Positions 29,501 to 43,300 of a DNA stretch of 64,000 nucleotides are shown one piece after another. Origin of the DNA: Tyto alba (lineage: Eukaryota; Chordata; Aves; Strigiformes; Tytonidae); NCBI RefSeq assembly GCF_018691265.1, contig NW_024881279.1:6601243-6665242 (forward strand). Reading direction: 5' to 3'. Position 1 is the stretch's first letter. Each line of letters starts with the position of its first letter. A model generated the notes under the pieces. The model saw only the letters and a program-made list of their open reading frames with translations. It had not been told where the DNA came from and made no database searches. Position numbers and translations under genes: made by a program.

Positions 29501-32500
29501 GGGGTTTTGGAGCATGTTGGAGCAGGTACCTGGCATTACTAGTTAGATGCCTCTGAACTAAAGTCGTAACAGCTACAGTTAAGTAGTTTCAGTCCAGTAG
29601 TTGATACCAATTACTCTTTTCATCCTGCAGCGTCAAAGCATTTTAGGGAAGGAACCTTTTTGGTTTTAGTCATTATATGAAAAATAATAAAAAGGAGGTG
29701 AATTTTACCAGGCCAAATAACTTCTTATAAACCAGTATAAGTTTTTTTCTGGGCCCTGTCAAAGGAATGAGAAGTTCTGGAAGTGGACTTGGGGGAGATC
29801 CACCTTCCTCAGGCTCAAACACCCAGGAGGTTTCCTGGAAAGCCTCTTTGTGAGCACACTGCACAGCGGTGGCCCGGGATGTGTCTGAGAAGGGACAGAT
29901 CTGAGGCAGGAGCTGCTGTCTCAGGCAGAGAAAGAGAGGTCTCTTCTCTCAGAGGCCCTTTGCAGCCTGGGGAGCTCCAGCTCATACCTCACTTATCTTT
30001 GGCAATACTGAGATGCTATCAACTCCAACCCGCTTCCCCACGTGGGAGAGCTGGAGCCAGGCTCATCCCTCGCTCAGATTGCAGAGATGAAGGGATGGAG
30101 CTGACCTTGTTTTCAAATCGCCTCCCATCCTCTGCATTGAGTTACTCCCTGATTTCAAATGTACTCAAAAGCCAGGCCGGCAGCTTCACCAGGGCACGCT
30201 ATCTCCCGAAGAGCATTACTGAAGCCCATTGTTCCTGACTACAATAATAAGGTCTTTACACAAAGATTCTTTATTTTTACTGCTGTGGCTTGCTCCCATC
30301 TGGCCAGTGAGGAGCCCTTACAGAGAGTAGTGAACTTCCAGCAGTGCAGATAAAACAAACCATTAAGAAAAGTGAGAAAACAATAACCATCTGCTCTGAT
30401 TTACTGCAAAATAAAGAACTACCAAATCCTCCCTCCCTTTCCCTGGCTGCAAAACCGCATCTCCTTTTCAGTCCTGGCAACACACACTGAGGATGAGCGA
30501 AATAAAAGACTTACCACGGGACAAGGCTGATCCAGTCCGGGAGGGCCTGGTTCCCCTTTTTGCCCTTTGGCTCCTTTTCTCCCTGGGATTCCTCGCTCAC
30601 CCTGTTGGCACAACAGAAAAATATCAGGAACAGGAGGGCAAACACCTTGGCTTTAAATCACATAGCACTTGCAGAGTCCCACACGTCACTCAGAGAAGGG
30701 ACCTTTGCAGTAGTGCAACCTCAACGGAGTAATTAAATCTGTGAAAATCTTCATTTAAGGCTGGGTAGGAGTATTTTAATAGATAATTTTATAGCAAAAT
30801 GACTAAGTGACCAGTTTCTGCTAGAAACCAGGTGGGTATCTGACAGTAAGTGGGACCACCAGCTTCCAGCTGCTGCCCTGCACTCAGATGGGCTCCTGCC
30901 TCTGGCTGTGCACTCCTTAAATAAAGGATCCCTGTAACAAAGCCCTTGACTTGGATCCATTTTCAAGGTCTATAAACCAAAACTAGCAATTCTTTGCAAC
31001 TTGGAGCTGTCAGGCTGCTCCATTTCCCCACAATGGTTGTGCTGGGGACAGGGACAGGCTTGCAGAAAGCGCTGCCAAGTGGGTAGGAATTTATTGCGTG
31101 TCCTGCCCTACACTGGGACCATGCAAATACTTGTGCCACAGCAAAGGCCTTACAGCAGTGACCTGAGAAACTGCCAGGCTGGAGAGGGAGCCAGCACCCA
31201 GGGCAAGCATCGCTGCTTGCCAAAAAGAGCAGCCAGTCCTGCCCCCACAAGCATCTCTACAGCCATAACCCACTTACCTTCTCGCCTCTTTCACTTCTCT
31301 CTCCTTTCTCTCCTCTGAGACCTGGGAAACCCTATCACAACCATTTTTAGGTGTGGGGGAAAAAAAAAAGATTTGTAATTTAGTGCGCGAACATCCTCAG
31401 TTCAACATAAACAATCTCCAGCAATCACCCATCCTCCCATGGTGAAGAATAAAACATTTTCTTCCTGTTAACTTGGTATGTCAACAATTTCTTGGGAAAG
31501 CTAGTGCTTCACCATACCCCAGTAACATTAGCTATGAGAGATCTGTGTTTCACTGAATCCAATACAAATATTCTCAATTGCAAAGGGAAACCCCAGCAGC
31601 ATCTTTAGCTGAGCAGTTACCGCTGTGCAGTGGAGGTAGTCTGGCAGCTGGCCTGAATTGAGCCCATTCCTACAGACATCGTTCCATAGGCACTGTGTTT
31701 AAGGGACAGTAGTCTAATACAGTGTTAGTTACATATTTTTCCTACAATGTCTAGCAATCTGATGGCCTTTACTTGCATGTTGTTCGTGTTTCTACATATC
31801 ACGATTCATGTTTTCCATACTCACGTCCAATCCTGGCTCCCCCGACTTTCCCTGCAGTTGTAAAAATAAAAAAGACATGCCATATTGAGTTTGGTGTTGC
31901 AGGAAAACTTACATCCAGTTAGTGAAATATGGTAGCAAGAGCATGGGCTCACCCCACAGCCCCTGGGGTTCGAGGGGAGCTCCTTGCCACGCATCGGGAT
32001 AGTGCCGGTAAGCCCAGCTCTGCAGTTCTGGCTGGACCCACTGTGGCAGGATTTTACAGCCCCTATTTTAGGATTACACCACAACATCGCCACTCCTTCC
32101 CCACACTGATGATTACCTTCTCTCCTTTGGTACCGGGTAAACCGATGAGCCCTGGAGGACCCGGGAGACCCTTAAAGAAAAAAAGAAACAAGGCACTGGG
32201 ATAGTTGCTCTAAGTTCTGTCGACGGCCAGAAATTTGACATGGGAAAACGACTCACAGCAGGTCCCGTGTCGCCGTGGTCCCCCTTCTCACCGCTGTCAC
32301 CTTTTTCTCCCTTGGCACCATCCAAGCCCTGCATAAATGAAACAGCATCAATCGAGGAGACCTGGCAGCTCTGCCCAGGAAGGACAGCCACGCCGCACAT
32401 CCACCGCACATCTCTGCCATGCTTACACCCACCCTGTCCTTAATGTTTTCCTCTTAACCAGACCATGTAAGAAAATAGTTGAAAATGCAGGTTTAAGCCT

Positions 32501-35500
32501 GTGGGTTTGGAAACCCTGATTTGCATGTGCCACTGGCCCTCAGGACTCCGTGTTGGAGGAGGATTTAAGATTGTAAATATGTTTGGAAGGAAAAATGGCT
32601 TGTTTTCCAAAACGCCAACTGCTGAACAGCACAACCAAGGGATGTGTTGTCACAAACAGTGAGAAAAAAATAATTCCCCAGAGCTGACAGGCCTTTGTGA
32701 GCTTGTAAATAATGCACTGGCAGCCTGGAAACAGTGGGTGACATTTAATTTATTGACTTACTTTAGGCCCCTGGATTCCTGGAGGACCCTGCGAGAAAGA
32801 CAATGGTGCATTTGAAAAAAGAGAATTTAAAAACAAACCCTGAAGTTTGCTTCCTAAATACTTCCTTGCTCAAATTATGGGCTGACAGTGGCCAACTATT
32901 TCTTTTCAAGACAGGTGGCAGTTTATTTGGTTCTCCGATGTCAAATCGGGGGGAAGAGGAACCGAAAAGGATCGCTTTGCCTAACTTGCAACAATAAAGC
33001 TCTGCGACCGGAGCCTTGGGGAGCGAGTACTGCAAGAGCTTTGCTGAGGCAAGTGACAGCAAGCTCTGGAGGGCAGCGCCCCGCCACCACTGCCCTCCCA
33101 GCCCAGACAGGGCTGGGGACACTTCCCGGGTTATGAACGCTGCCTGGAAAGCTGCCCGGTTTTGAAGTGCAGTGTCTCAAGGTGCACCTTGGCCACATCA
33201 GAGGCATCCTGACCTTCCTGATGCCCTTGAGAGCTCCCTTGGCCTTTTGGAGCATCGTAGGTACTAAGCACCTTAGATACCCCCGTTAAAAATGCTCCGC
33301 CTGTTCATCACCGCCCACTCCTCTCCTACCTTTGACAGCAAAAAACCCCTCTTTCACCTTTGATGGCAAAAATTTATCAACTTGGGCAAATTTGTGGGAA
33401 TACAAACACTATCACGGTGGGAACAGGTTTTTCCATCCCACAAAATTTTATCTTTTCCCCACCTCAAGGAACAATTTAGGTATTTGCAAAACACGCGAGA
33501 AATGCTAATACTCTTTCTTAAATCGGGTGCTTCCATCTCTCCAAAGACAGCACCCGGAGCTGTAGTTCTTCCCTGATTTTTTTCACAGATTCACAGCAGC
33601 CCACAATGATTAAGCAGAGCAAACCACCCTCATCCTTAACTAATTCCATGCAGTAACAAGTCTGCACTACAAGCCGCTTTTCAGAGTCCTACCATAGGGC
33701 CGGGTAATCCTGGGGGTCCGGGCTCAGGTATGATCTGCAGAAGGGAATTAAACAGCACATTAATGGGGCTGGACACAGAGAGAGGACAGTTTGGGAACAG
33801 AAACCTCACATGCCCCAGAATCATGATTTAATGCCCTCTGATTGAATAGCTTTAATCAAAATATCTGCTAATCAAAGAGTTGCTTGTAGGATTTATAAAT
33901 AAATGAATCTTAATAAGTACATGAATCAAGCTAGCCTCTGAAATGAGAGGCATGACCCATGCTACTCAGTGTATTTGCCAGTTGCAAAATGGGTGTAATG
34001 GAAAACGATGCAAATTTCTGCACAGATAAGAGGAAACCAGCCTTTTTCATTAAAAAAAAAATCCAGAAAAACAGAACAAAATTAAAGCTCTCATTAATAA
34101 AAAACTAGCAACAATGATCACTTTTTTTTTTTTATGCAAAAGATAGGGAAAGAAGGACACAGAAATCCTATAGAACAGCAAAGAGCCTAATATGTTTTTA
34201 GAACAAAACATAATTAATTATAAAAGCAGCATGGAATGTCTCAACCATCAATGCAAAGTCTAAAGTAACTTTGTCATGACAAGTGTGCAAATTGTTCTGC
34301 CCTAACAAATAAACCCCAGAAGTTCTTGCAGAAAACAGTTAGGCTTTGGTCCCCTCTGCTACGTGGCTGGATACGGAACCAGCAGCTCCAGCCTGCACAC
34401 CCTCATTTCGCCTGACCCTGTGTCGTGGAAGGGGCTTTATGTTGCCAAGATCTTACATGATTATTCTGCAAACACGGTGACCCAGTGTCTCCTTTTTCTC
34501 CTTTGTCTCCTTTTGGCCCTTCTGCTCCCTAAAAGATAAAAATGTAATGCTGATGTGCATCTTCCAGAGAAGCAAAAACAAGAGAAGAAAAATAGATTTG
34601 TCTTCCTCTAAACTCCAGCCTTGGCTCAAGCAAAGCTCATGTTTATTCCCAGGGGACTTTGAGAAAAATATCTTCTCCTTGCTACCAGCTAAGATCACCT
34701 TCTGAATAAGCTGTTATCACCATCATTAGCAAGGAAATTCAAAGCTCGTGCATCCTCCAATAATGCAGTGTGGACAGGCCATTGCTTAAATCAGCAAACC
34801 TGGCCATATTCTGAGCATTTGCAGAAATCAATACATTAAAGAACCAAGCAGCAGATGTAAAGGGTCAGAAAGAGGGACGTACCGGTGGACCCGCTAAGCC
34901 CATTTCTCCCGTCTCTCCTTTCTGTCCTGCGATCCCTGTGCTGCCCTGGTCACCCTTTGCTCCTTTGGGACCCTGGAAGTTTACAGAAAACAACTTGCTT
35001 AAGAGAAAACTGTTAACCCCCACACACCCCAAGAGCCATTTCTGCCTTTCCGCTGTTTCTCTTCATATTGTAGCACAAGCTTACAAAAACATGTTTGAAC
35101 ATAAAAACTTACACATGCCAATTTTGTGGGCGCAACAGAACTTGGCTGGGCCGTAGCAGGGATTGCAGTCATTTAGGGTTGGGAAGGTTTATGACAAAAT
35201 TTGAGATAATGTCTGATGAACCACTCATAAAAGGAGCCCCTTTAACTCGGCAGACATGGCCGTGAGCAGCATCTGCATGCTCATGGCTGAGCGTGGGGCC
35301 ATAGGCAAAGGGTGATTAATTCAGGGAGATGCAGCTGAACATTACGGCACAGCGCTTGTTCCTTCAGGCTGAGATTTGCTTTTCACAGCAACAGCTCGCA
35401 CAGACACACAAGTGAAGTTTTTAACTCGGCTCCTGCAAGGTCTCTCTTGATCCGGCCATGCCCCACATACCTTTTCACCATCCAGTCCAGGTGGACCCGG

Positions 35501-38500
35501 CAAGCCCAGCTCTCCCTGAAGCGACATAAAGAGGAGCCCATGGTAAATTAAATCAGGAAATAATATTGGGAAAGCATTTTGCAAGGATACAGGTTATTCG
35601 TGTGTACCACCTGTGGTTACGGGTTTGCCATTGCCAGGCTCAAGAGCAGCAGCAAGGAGGTTTCAGTGATGTGCCAGCCATTACTGACTCATCTAAAATT
35701 GGGTGACAAGGAGACCTCAAGAGGCACCAAAATCCTGCCCCATCTCGTTCTGCCGAGAGACACTTTTCTGTAGGTTAAATTCTTACAGAAACTACAGCTG
35801 ACTGTAGGCTACTGGGTATTTCTCGGGAAGCGGGAGGACGGAGCAGTCCCGCTCGGACACGGAGTGGGGGCAGCAAGAGGCACACGGGGAGGGTGGGGTG
35901 GAGGGTGGCTCGGCACAGCTTTTGGGACTGCCGGCCCCCCTGCACAACTGCTGCTCCCATTTGCATCCGCCGCCTGCCACACGCAATGAGGAACTCTCGG
36001 AGGGGCTGGGATTTCACCTGTCAGGTATGGGATTAGGAGCAGATTTGTTTCTGGGACAGCATCCTTCAGAAGAGGCTGGAGACCAGAGACAGGTCAACAA
36101 AACCTTGACTTTCATATGAAGACCTCCTTTTTCAGCCTGAGAAAGCATTAAATAGCATTTCCTTTACCATGTGTAGTCTCGAGCCTCACAGCCTGCCTTA
36201 TTTTGGCTTGGGAGACGCTTGCTACATGGAGAGCTGCTAATGACCATGTCGCTCTCTAGGAAACACCATCTGCATGGCAGAGGTGGGGCTCACCTTGGGA
36301 CCTGGAGCGCCTTGGGGGCCTGGTGGCCCTGGGGGACCCGGCGAACCCTGAAACACAGCAAACAAACCAGGCACAAGCATGACTAATATGAGTATGGCAC
36401 AACACCCTCATGCTGCTGGGGATGAGCTGGGAGCAGCTCCCAACCGCGATCTACAGCAGCCACTCGTGTGCCCGGGGTTGCCCAAACACCACGATGAGCT
36501 CAGCCGACACAAAGTGATGCGAAGGCCCCTCCAGCACAGGGAATGTTCAGGCAAAATAAAACAGAGCTGGCGCTAGCTGGGAGTAGAGGTGCAGCAGTGT
36601 GTGTGTGAAGAGGCAAAATGCCTTTTGCCAGAGGTGTGACCCCAAATCTGGTGGTTTCTTTTTGCATTCTCCCCACTCCAGCAAGCCGGCTTGGGGAGAA
36701 GCATCCTGCTGAAAACAGTGACAATCAGGTGAGGAGGTGCAAATAAAGAGGGGAGACGGCAGGGTTTGTGTGAGCACTAACAGCAGGAAATCCTTGCACA
36801 CTTAAATAAGCTATTTTTCCTGGGCCCTGCTGGGTGCAGAGATCATGAACCGCCTTGAGATGACCAAATATTTCACAACTTGCAAATTATCTCAACAGCA
36901 AAACTCATGGTCTTGCAGAGCTGAGAACCAAAACCGTATTATATTCTCAAGCACCTTTTTCCATGAGTGCATGCTCAAATGCTATTACATTTAATCACTC
37001 TGGAAGCTGTGGGAAGCCACCCCTTTCCAAAGCCCTGTCCATGGGGCAGGTCAGTGCACAAACACCGAAAGCAGCTGATAAGCAGGAAAATGACAAAGTT
37101 AGCAAGGTTCAATGACGTGCCCCTCGGCAATCTCCGCATGCAGCACACGGGACAAGGTTTGGGCCCAACAGATGAAGCCTCCAGACATTTAATGGAGCCC
37201 CTCCAACCACTGCACTCCACCAACTCCACTCACAAAGCTGCATGCCGTGCAGACATCTGGCAAACGGTAATTACCATCACTTTGTGTATCCCTGCAGCCT
37301 GTTATAAAACAATTAGGATGGTCCTCAAATGTGTCTGTAATTAAGGATTTATTCTATTTGGCTTCTTTTATCTTAATGAAAATGGCAGGGCACTGCTGGG
37401 TTGGGCAGGTTAGGGCTTGGGCACCGTTTTCCTTCCTCCCGCACCCCGACTGCTGCTTGCAGAGAAAACGGCTCCAGAGGATGTGCAGTGAAAACCGCGG
37501 CTCCGCACCGTGCCGTGGGAATAACGCCCCGCGGCCAGCAGTGTTTAACCTGTAGTTTGGCTGCTCACACTCGTTGCATCAGCTGTTTCTATGTTAAGGG
37601 CTGCACCAGGTTGCTTTTACCTGCGGAATATTAACTCACGGCTGGATCCCACAAGCCTGGTACCCACCTTGAATTCCCAGCCTTGAGTTTTGCCACTGTT
37701 TTTGCGGGTACATCCTAAATATCCTCAGCTCCCAGAGCTCTTCTCTCCTGGCGAGCTCTGTGATGAGACTGAGATCTCGGGAAGGAGAGGTAGGACAGGG
37801 ACAGACACGGTGCCACGTCACCATGGCTGAGCTCAGCAGTTTTTCAGTCCTTTCCCATTGACCCACACAATCAGTGTGGCCTTGGTGCGGGGCTTACCTT
37901 GAGTGCATCCAGGATTCGGCCGTCATAGTCGATCACCACAGTGTCACCCTGTTCCCCTTTCAGGCCGGGGGGACCCTGCAACCAGGGACAAATCCTATTT
38001 AGCTTTTGCAGCATCTGAGAAGCATGTGGTATGAAAGCAAAGACCTGACACCCAGGGGTTTGGGGATTATCACCTTACAAACACCATCAATTTAATCAAT
38101 TCCTAGACTGACAGCTGTAACTGTCACCCAACCAAACCCCAAAAGGGCCTAAATTTGTGTAACAGAGAAGCGCCTAGAAATCCTCACTTGATTATGCTGT
38201 TTCACAGCTTCCCTCTTGCAAAAAAAGGGTCACAGGATGGTCATGCTGATAAAATTAGACTTGACTGCATTTCCCAGAGCTATCTCCTGTGGCAGCAATC
38301 GGTACCTACATAATGACTTGTTTAAATATGCACCATCTCTATTTTCTGATCCCGAGGTGATTCAACCACATACTAAGCAGAAAGAAGTAGTGGGGAACAG
38401 CTCAGGTCAAGGCAAATACACTACTCCAAACTGAAAAAGCAAAACCCTGAGCATCCATACCCGAGGTCCAATGGAGCCAATTCCTCCCTTCTCGCCAGGT

Positions 38501-40343
38501 TCACCCTGAAAAATCAAAATCACATTTTTGGTTCAAAGAGACCAAGGAAAATACAGGATATTTATCTTAAAAATGCTCTAACTACACGAGATGCCAAGTT
38601 GTTTTAGATTAAGAAAAAGTATGGCACCAATGAGGAGCTGCTTCTCCTAGCAAAAAGATAGATTTGACTTCAGAGCAAATATATTTTGCAAAAAATAATG
38701 TCGGCGTGAGCTAGTTGCCAGTAAGAAAATGTCTCATCACCGAGGGAGCGGAGCGGCCCGCTCGGGGCTGAGCTCCCCATAGCGGCGATGTGCCGTGCCG
38801 CTCTCCGGCTCCGCGCTCTGCTCCGGGCGTGCCAAGCGCCAGCTCTTGCTGCTGAAGTGGCTCTCTCTTTGCTTTAGGCTGAATTTTGTGTGTGGAAAAT
38901 TACAGCCAACATATTTAAACCATTTTCGAGGGCGAGTTTAAGAAAAGGCTGTGTCAAATTTTTCCTACTTTCCCTTCCCTCCCCCCTGGCTTTTTTTTTT
39001 TTTTTTTTTGAAAGTTGGGAGATTTTGGAAAGCTGTAGCACACTCCCAGCAGTGATATGAAATTCAGTTCAGGATTCAAAAAAACATACGTTTTGCCATA
39101 CCCTGGAAATCTATTTGGTGGCCAAAACAAAGCCCTCCAAAAAGTAAAAAAAAAAAATTATATAAGCGCAAAGACTGTCCATAGGAAAACTCAGTTCAGC
39201 AGATCCCAGGAGGGAAAAGCCAGCACTGCTACTACAGTTTTAGAAAAAAAAGAAAATGGCTTAAGGGTCACCTGAGCCTATGTTTCTTCATCGTATACAG
39301 TTTCTAGCTAAACAAGGAGCCACGGCTGTTTCATATAGAAAACACGACTGGATACAGAACCTACGAAATAAGAAGCAGCTGAGCGGGGAAATAACAACCC
39401 ATGAACGCTGTCCGGGTCTCATCATCACCACTTAACATATCAAGAATGTCTTATTGCATTTCTTGGCAGTTATGAAGGTCAGTGGAACAGGACGGCACAC
39501 AAGTGCTCTGGGCTTTGAAGCGATACCGCTGCCGTCAATACATCAGATCAAAATGTGATCAGAGGTTTAGCTCTCTTGGGGAAAAAGAGGCAATTCAATG
39601 AACAACCTGCAAGGAGACTAATTTTAAAAAATCTTATAGGGATCTCTGCTGGAATCCAGCTTTCATTAAATCACCAGGAAAAGGTAAAATACTTCTCAAC
39701 ATCCCTCTGTTTTGTTTCAGTTTGGGCATTTTATGAGCCTTTTAGAAGGCAAAGGCCTAAAACACCTACTCAGCTAAAACCCTGTGCCTCAAGAGCGCTG
39801 TGCCCAGCCTCCCAGCTAATGGCCTTTTATTTACCTTGGGTCCTGGCAAGCCATCTGTGCCGTTCTCTCCCTTGGGACCTATGCTTCCTTTTTCTCCCTG
39901 AAAGCATGACAATTTAGACAAATGCTATACGGGTAGGATGGAAAGCAGGTTTCTTTAGGTTAGAATTTTCTTGCTTTATCTTTAATTTTACATACATGAG
40001 TGAGCAAAGCTCTGTTTTTAACCTGAAATATGTCACGTTGCCTAGGTGCAAAAGGGCAGTATTTGAGATAAAAATGAAGCTTTCAGGCTTAACAGTTTGG
40101 GTGGCGTGTTCAGCCACAAAGTTAGCCCAAAAACCACAGGAGAGCCCAGCTGCACCCTGATCTGGGCAGTGCAAACCCATATCCTGAATCCCAGCTCTGC
40201 ACCATCCCCAGCAACATTCCCCAATTTACTTCTGCAAGAGGAGTCTCTAAACAGCAATTCTCTGCCATAGTCAACAAGCTGCATTTGCAAACTTCTGGGT
40301 AGAGCTACTGTGGCAGAGGGGTGGGTTATGCTTCTCTTCCTCT

Positions 40344-40374
<31 letters not shown>

Positions 40375-43300
40375 GTTCTTTTTCCATGTCAGAGGAGAAA
40401 TGTGCTTCTCAACGTGCCCCAACTACAATACTGTGCCAAGAAACCAGATACCAAAAGATGCTGCCAAGCACATACATTAGATGGGCACAGAGCAGAACAT
40501 ACCTTAGGGCCCATAAGTCCTGGTTGCCCAGGGATCCCATCATCACCCTGATGAAAGAAAATACAGAATGTAAAATACAGAGAGCTTGTACACACTTATC
40601 ATTAGGATCCAACATATCATTTGACCCCACTGAGTGTTGCACAGACCTCAGACCCACTCAGGTTTGAAAGAGCCCAGGAAGCTCCAGTGTGGTCCCCTGC
40701 TCCCACCCAGCTCTGCCTCTGCCTCCCCTGCTCCTGGGAAAGGTGGACAGGCATCTCCCTGAATTAGCCTACAGCAGGCGCTGGGGAAGGTGCTCTCCCA
40801 CCTTTAAAAGAAATTAGATATTTAATCCATTTAGGTTTTTTGGGTCCCAAAGACCTCCTGCAAGCTGCCACCCATCCTCATAGACTCCATCACAAGTCAC
40901 CAGTGTGCCCATCTGCTGGGAGGAGATCTTGTTTCACTTGTCATTCCTCGTTGTTCAGCGCTTCGTAGGCGCTGAATAGGTTCATTATGAAAATTTTTTA
41001 AGTCAAATTCTGGCCTGAAAAAAACCCATGGCTATGTCTGTTTTGGGGCAAAGCAGTAAGAGGGAAAGGCTGGGTCCTGTCAGTGCTTTGGCTTTAGCTA
41101 AAGCCAATGATTTATCCGCTACTTGGTGGCACCACCAAAAGAAAACATGGGGAGCTCAGACACGTGAATCTCCCGCAGTCTTCAATGCCCGACACAAGCA
41201 GTGTGCCTGTCCTTAAGGGAGGGAGCAATCCCCACGAGACCGAGGTGCTGTGCAGTGACGTCCGTCCCAGGAACCTCAAACCCATCCCAAGGGCCCCTGG
41301 GCAGAAAGAAGCCTCCAGGCGCTTCTCGATTCAGCTTAAATTATTGCAGCGAAAGGGCTCAAGACCTACTGCTTTGTTTGGCATTTGCTAATTTATTCTT
41401 TGTCTATTGGGAAGATGTGATTGCAGCTTCTGGCTTGCTTGTGGAAATGAAAACCAGGCTGCAGTCACAGCTGTGGCCATGCTCTGGGGTCGCATGGGCA
41501 AGAAATGCCAGGGAGCACAAGGAAGGGCTTGGTATGGACAGCCATCACCATGGCTTCTTCATCCTTCAAACCTCTGGCAACGGTTTCCCTAGCTGAGCAC
41601 TGAGCAAAGCAAAGAGAAAAAAAAAAAAAAAAAAGAAAATCACCAAATCACCATTTTACCTTTTTCCCTTGGATGCCAGGCTCACCCTTCAACAGCAGAG
41701 GAGAAAGTAGTTTAGGGACATAACAAAAAATAAGAACAATTGTATGGATAGTCAAAATTAATTGTAAAATTAAAATACTTGGCTCACGTTGATCATTTTT
41801 ACTCCCGTCAAAATGCAAGAAAGCACATTCCCACAGAACACCAGCTTCCAGTCCCCCATGGCTCCCTCCACCCCCACTTCAAAGTTTTAACATGGGCAAT
41901 GGTTGTAACACTGAGTAGACAAATTCACACATTTGCACCTCCAAGTCAATGGCTAATGCGAAACCTTAGAAATTTTGTATCTGATACGTATAGATGAGTG
42001 CAAGTGCAATGCAAAATACATATATTCATCTCCACTCCCCTTACGCAGCAATATTTCAAGAATTTGTGTTAAAATTAGACAGATACGAAATTACTTATCA
42101 CCCACCTTTGGTCCTGGAGGTCCCCTGACACCCTGTTGAATGTAAGAGTAGATGGTGTACTTGTTTGACAGTAGAGTACAACAGGATAAAAACATTTCCA
42201 AGGGTACTTTAATTCCCATGAGAAAAAAAATGACACAGATGCCAGCTTCTCCTCTTCCCTTACAAATACAGCTGTAAGTTCTCTGTGCTCCCGGTAAATA
42301 ATAAATATTCTTCTATGGTTTGTGTATTTTATGTATAAGCAGCACCTTTTTATCCAACCTAGACCTTAGTTGGTCAGAGTTACAATGCCAGGAGGCTTCA
42401 GAGGCGCAGAAGTGGGGACACAGGAGCAGCACATCGCTCCAGAGGAGCCAAGGAAACAACGACTGACCTCTCGGCTCCCCAGGGCACAGGTACCCTGGGA
42501 CAAACATCCATTTTAGGGCATCTATCATTTCCCACGGGATTTTTTTGGCCTCCATAAGCAACAACACAAAACCACTTGCTGCAACGATCTGAAGGGTGAT
42601 GTAAAGTGTGGGGGGCACGGATGCTGCTGGGCAATACTAACCACGAGGCCGTCCTCTCCCGGCTCGCCTTTGAAACCCTGTAAAAATAAAAATGCCAACA
42701 TTGAAATTATTACCTCTCATTTTCCAAAATGCTCAGCGATAATTAGAATGTTCAACAGCATTGAATTTTAGCCTATTTTTTTATTAAATAAATTGCCAAT
42801 GATCTAGATATTTGCAACAGGTCATCTGAAGGCTACAGATGAGGGAAGAGAACTCCTCTGGGCCCTCTGAGGTACAACCAGCACACACAAATTCTTGCTC
42901 CAGGACCAGCTGTTTGCTCCAAAACTGAAGATGGAAGGTCCCCTGCTGCTCCCGTGGCCCCAAGCCCCAAAGCTTTGCTGTATGAGCAGTGATCAGGGCC
43001 CAACTGCTGGCTCAGGCTGGGGACCCAGTGGATGGGGTGGCAGCACTGGGAAAGGAGACACCCCTTCACCCTCCTCTCCCTCTCTGGGGTGGGAACTGCC
43101 CGACATGTGCTCGCTGTGCATCTCCCGTCCTTACAGGGGGGCCTGAAGGTCCTCTTGGGCCATCTTTTCCCGTGTCACCAGGAGGCCCCCGGGCACCTGG
43201 GGGTCCTGGTGGACCAGGGGGGCCAGTGGCTCCATCTCGACCTTGATCGCCCTGGAAGAAGTTCACACAGACATGGTGAGATGAAGTGATGTTGGCAAGC

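Noticed and set aside
31962..31975. GGTTCGA box resembling a tRNA B box
   Set aside because: No A box or cloverleaf arms around it; it is an isolated match in an intron.
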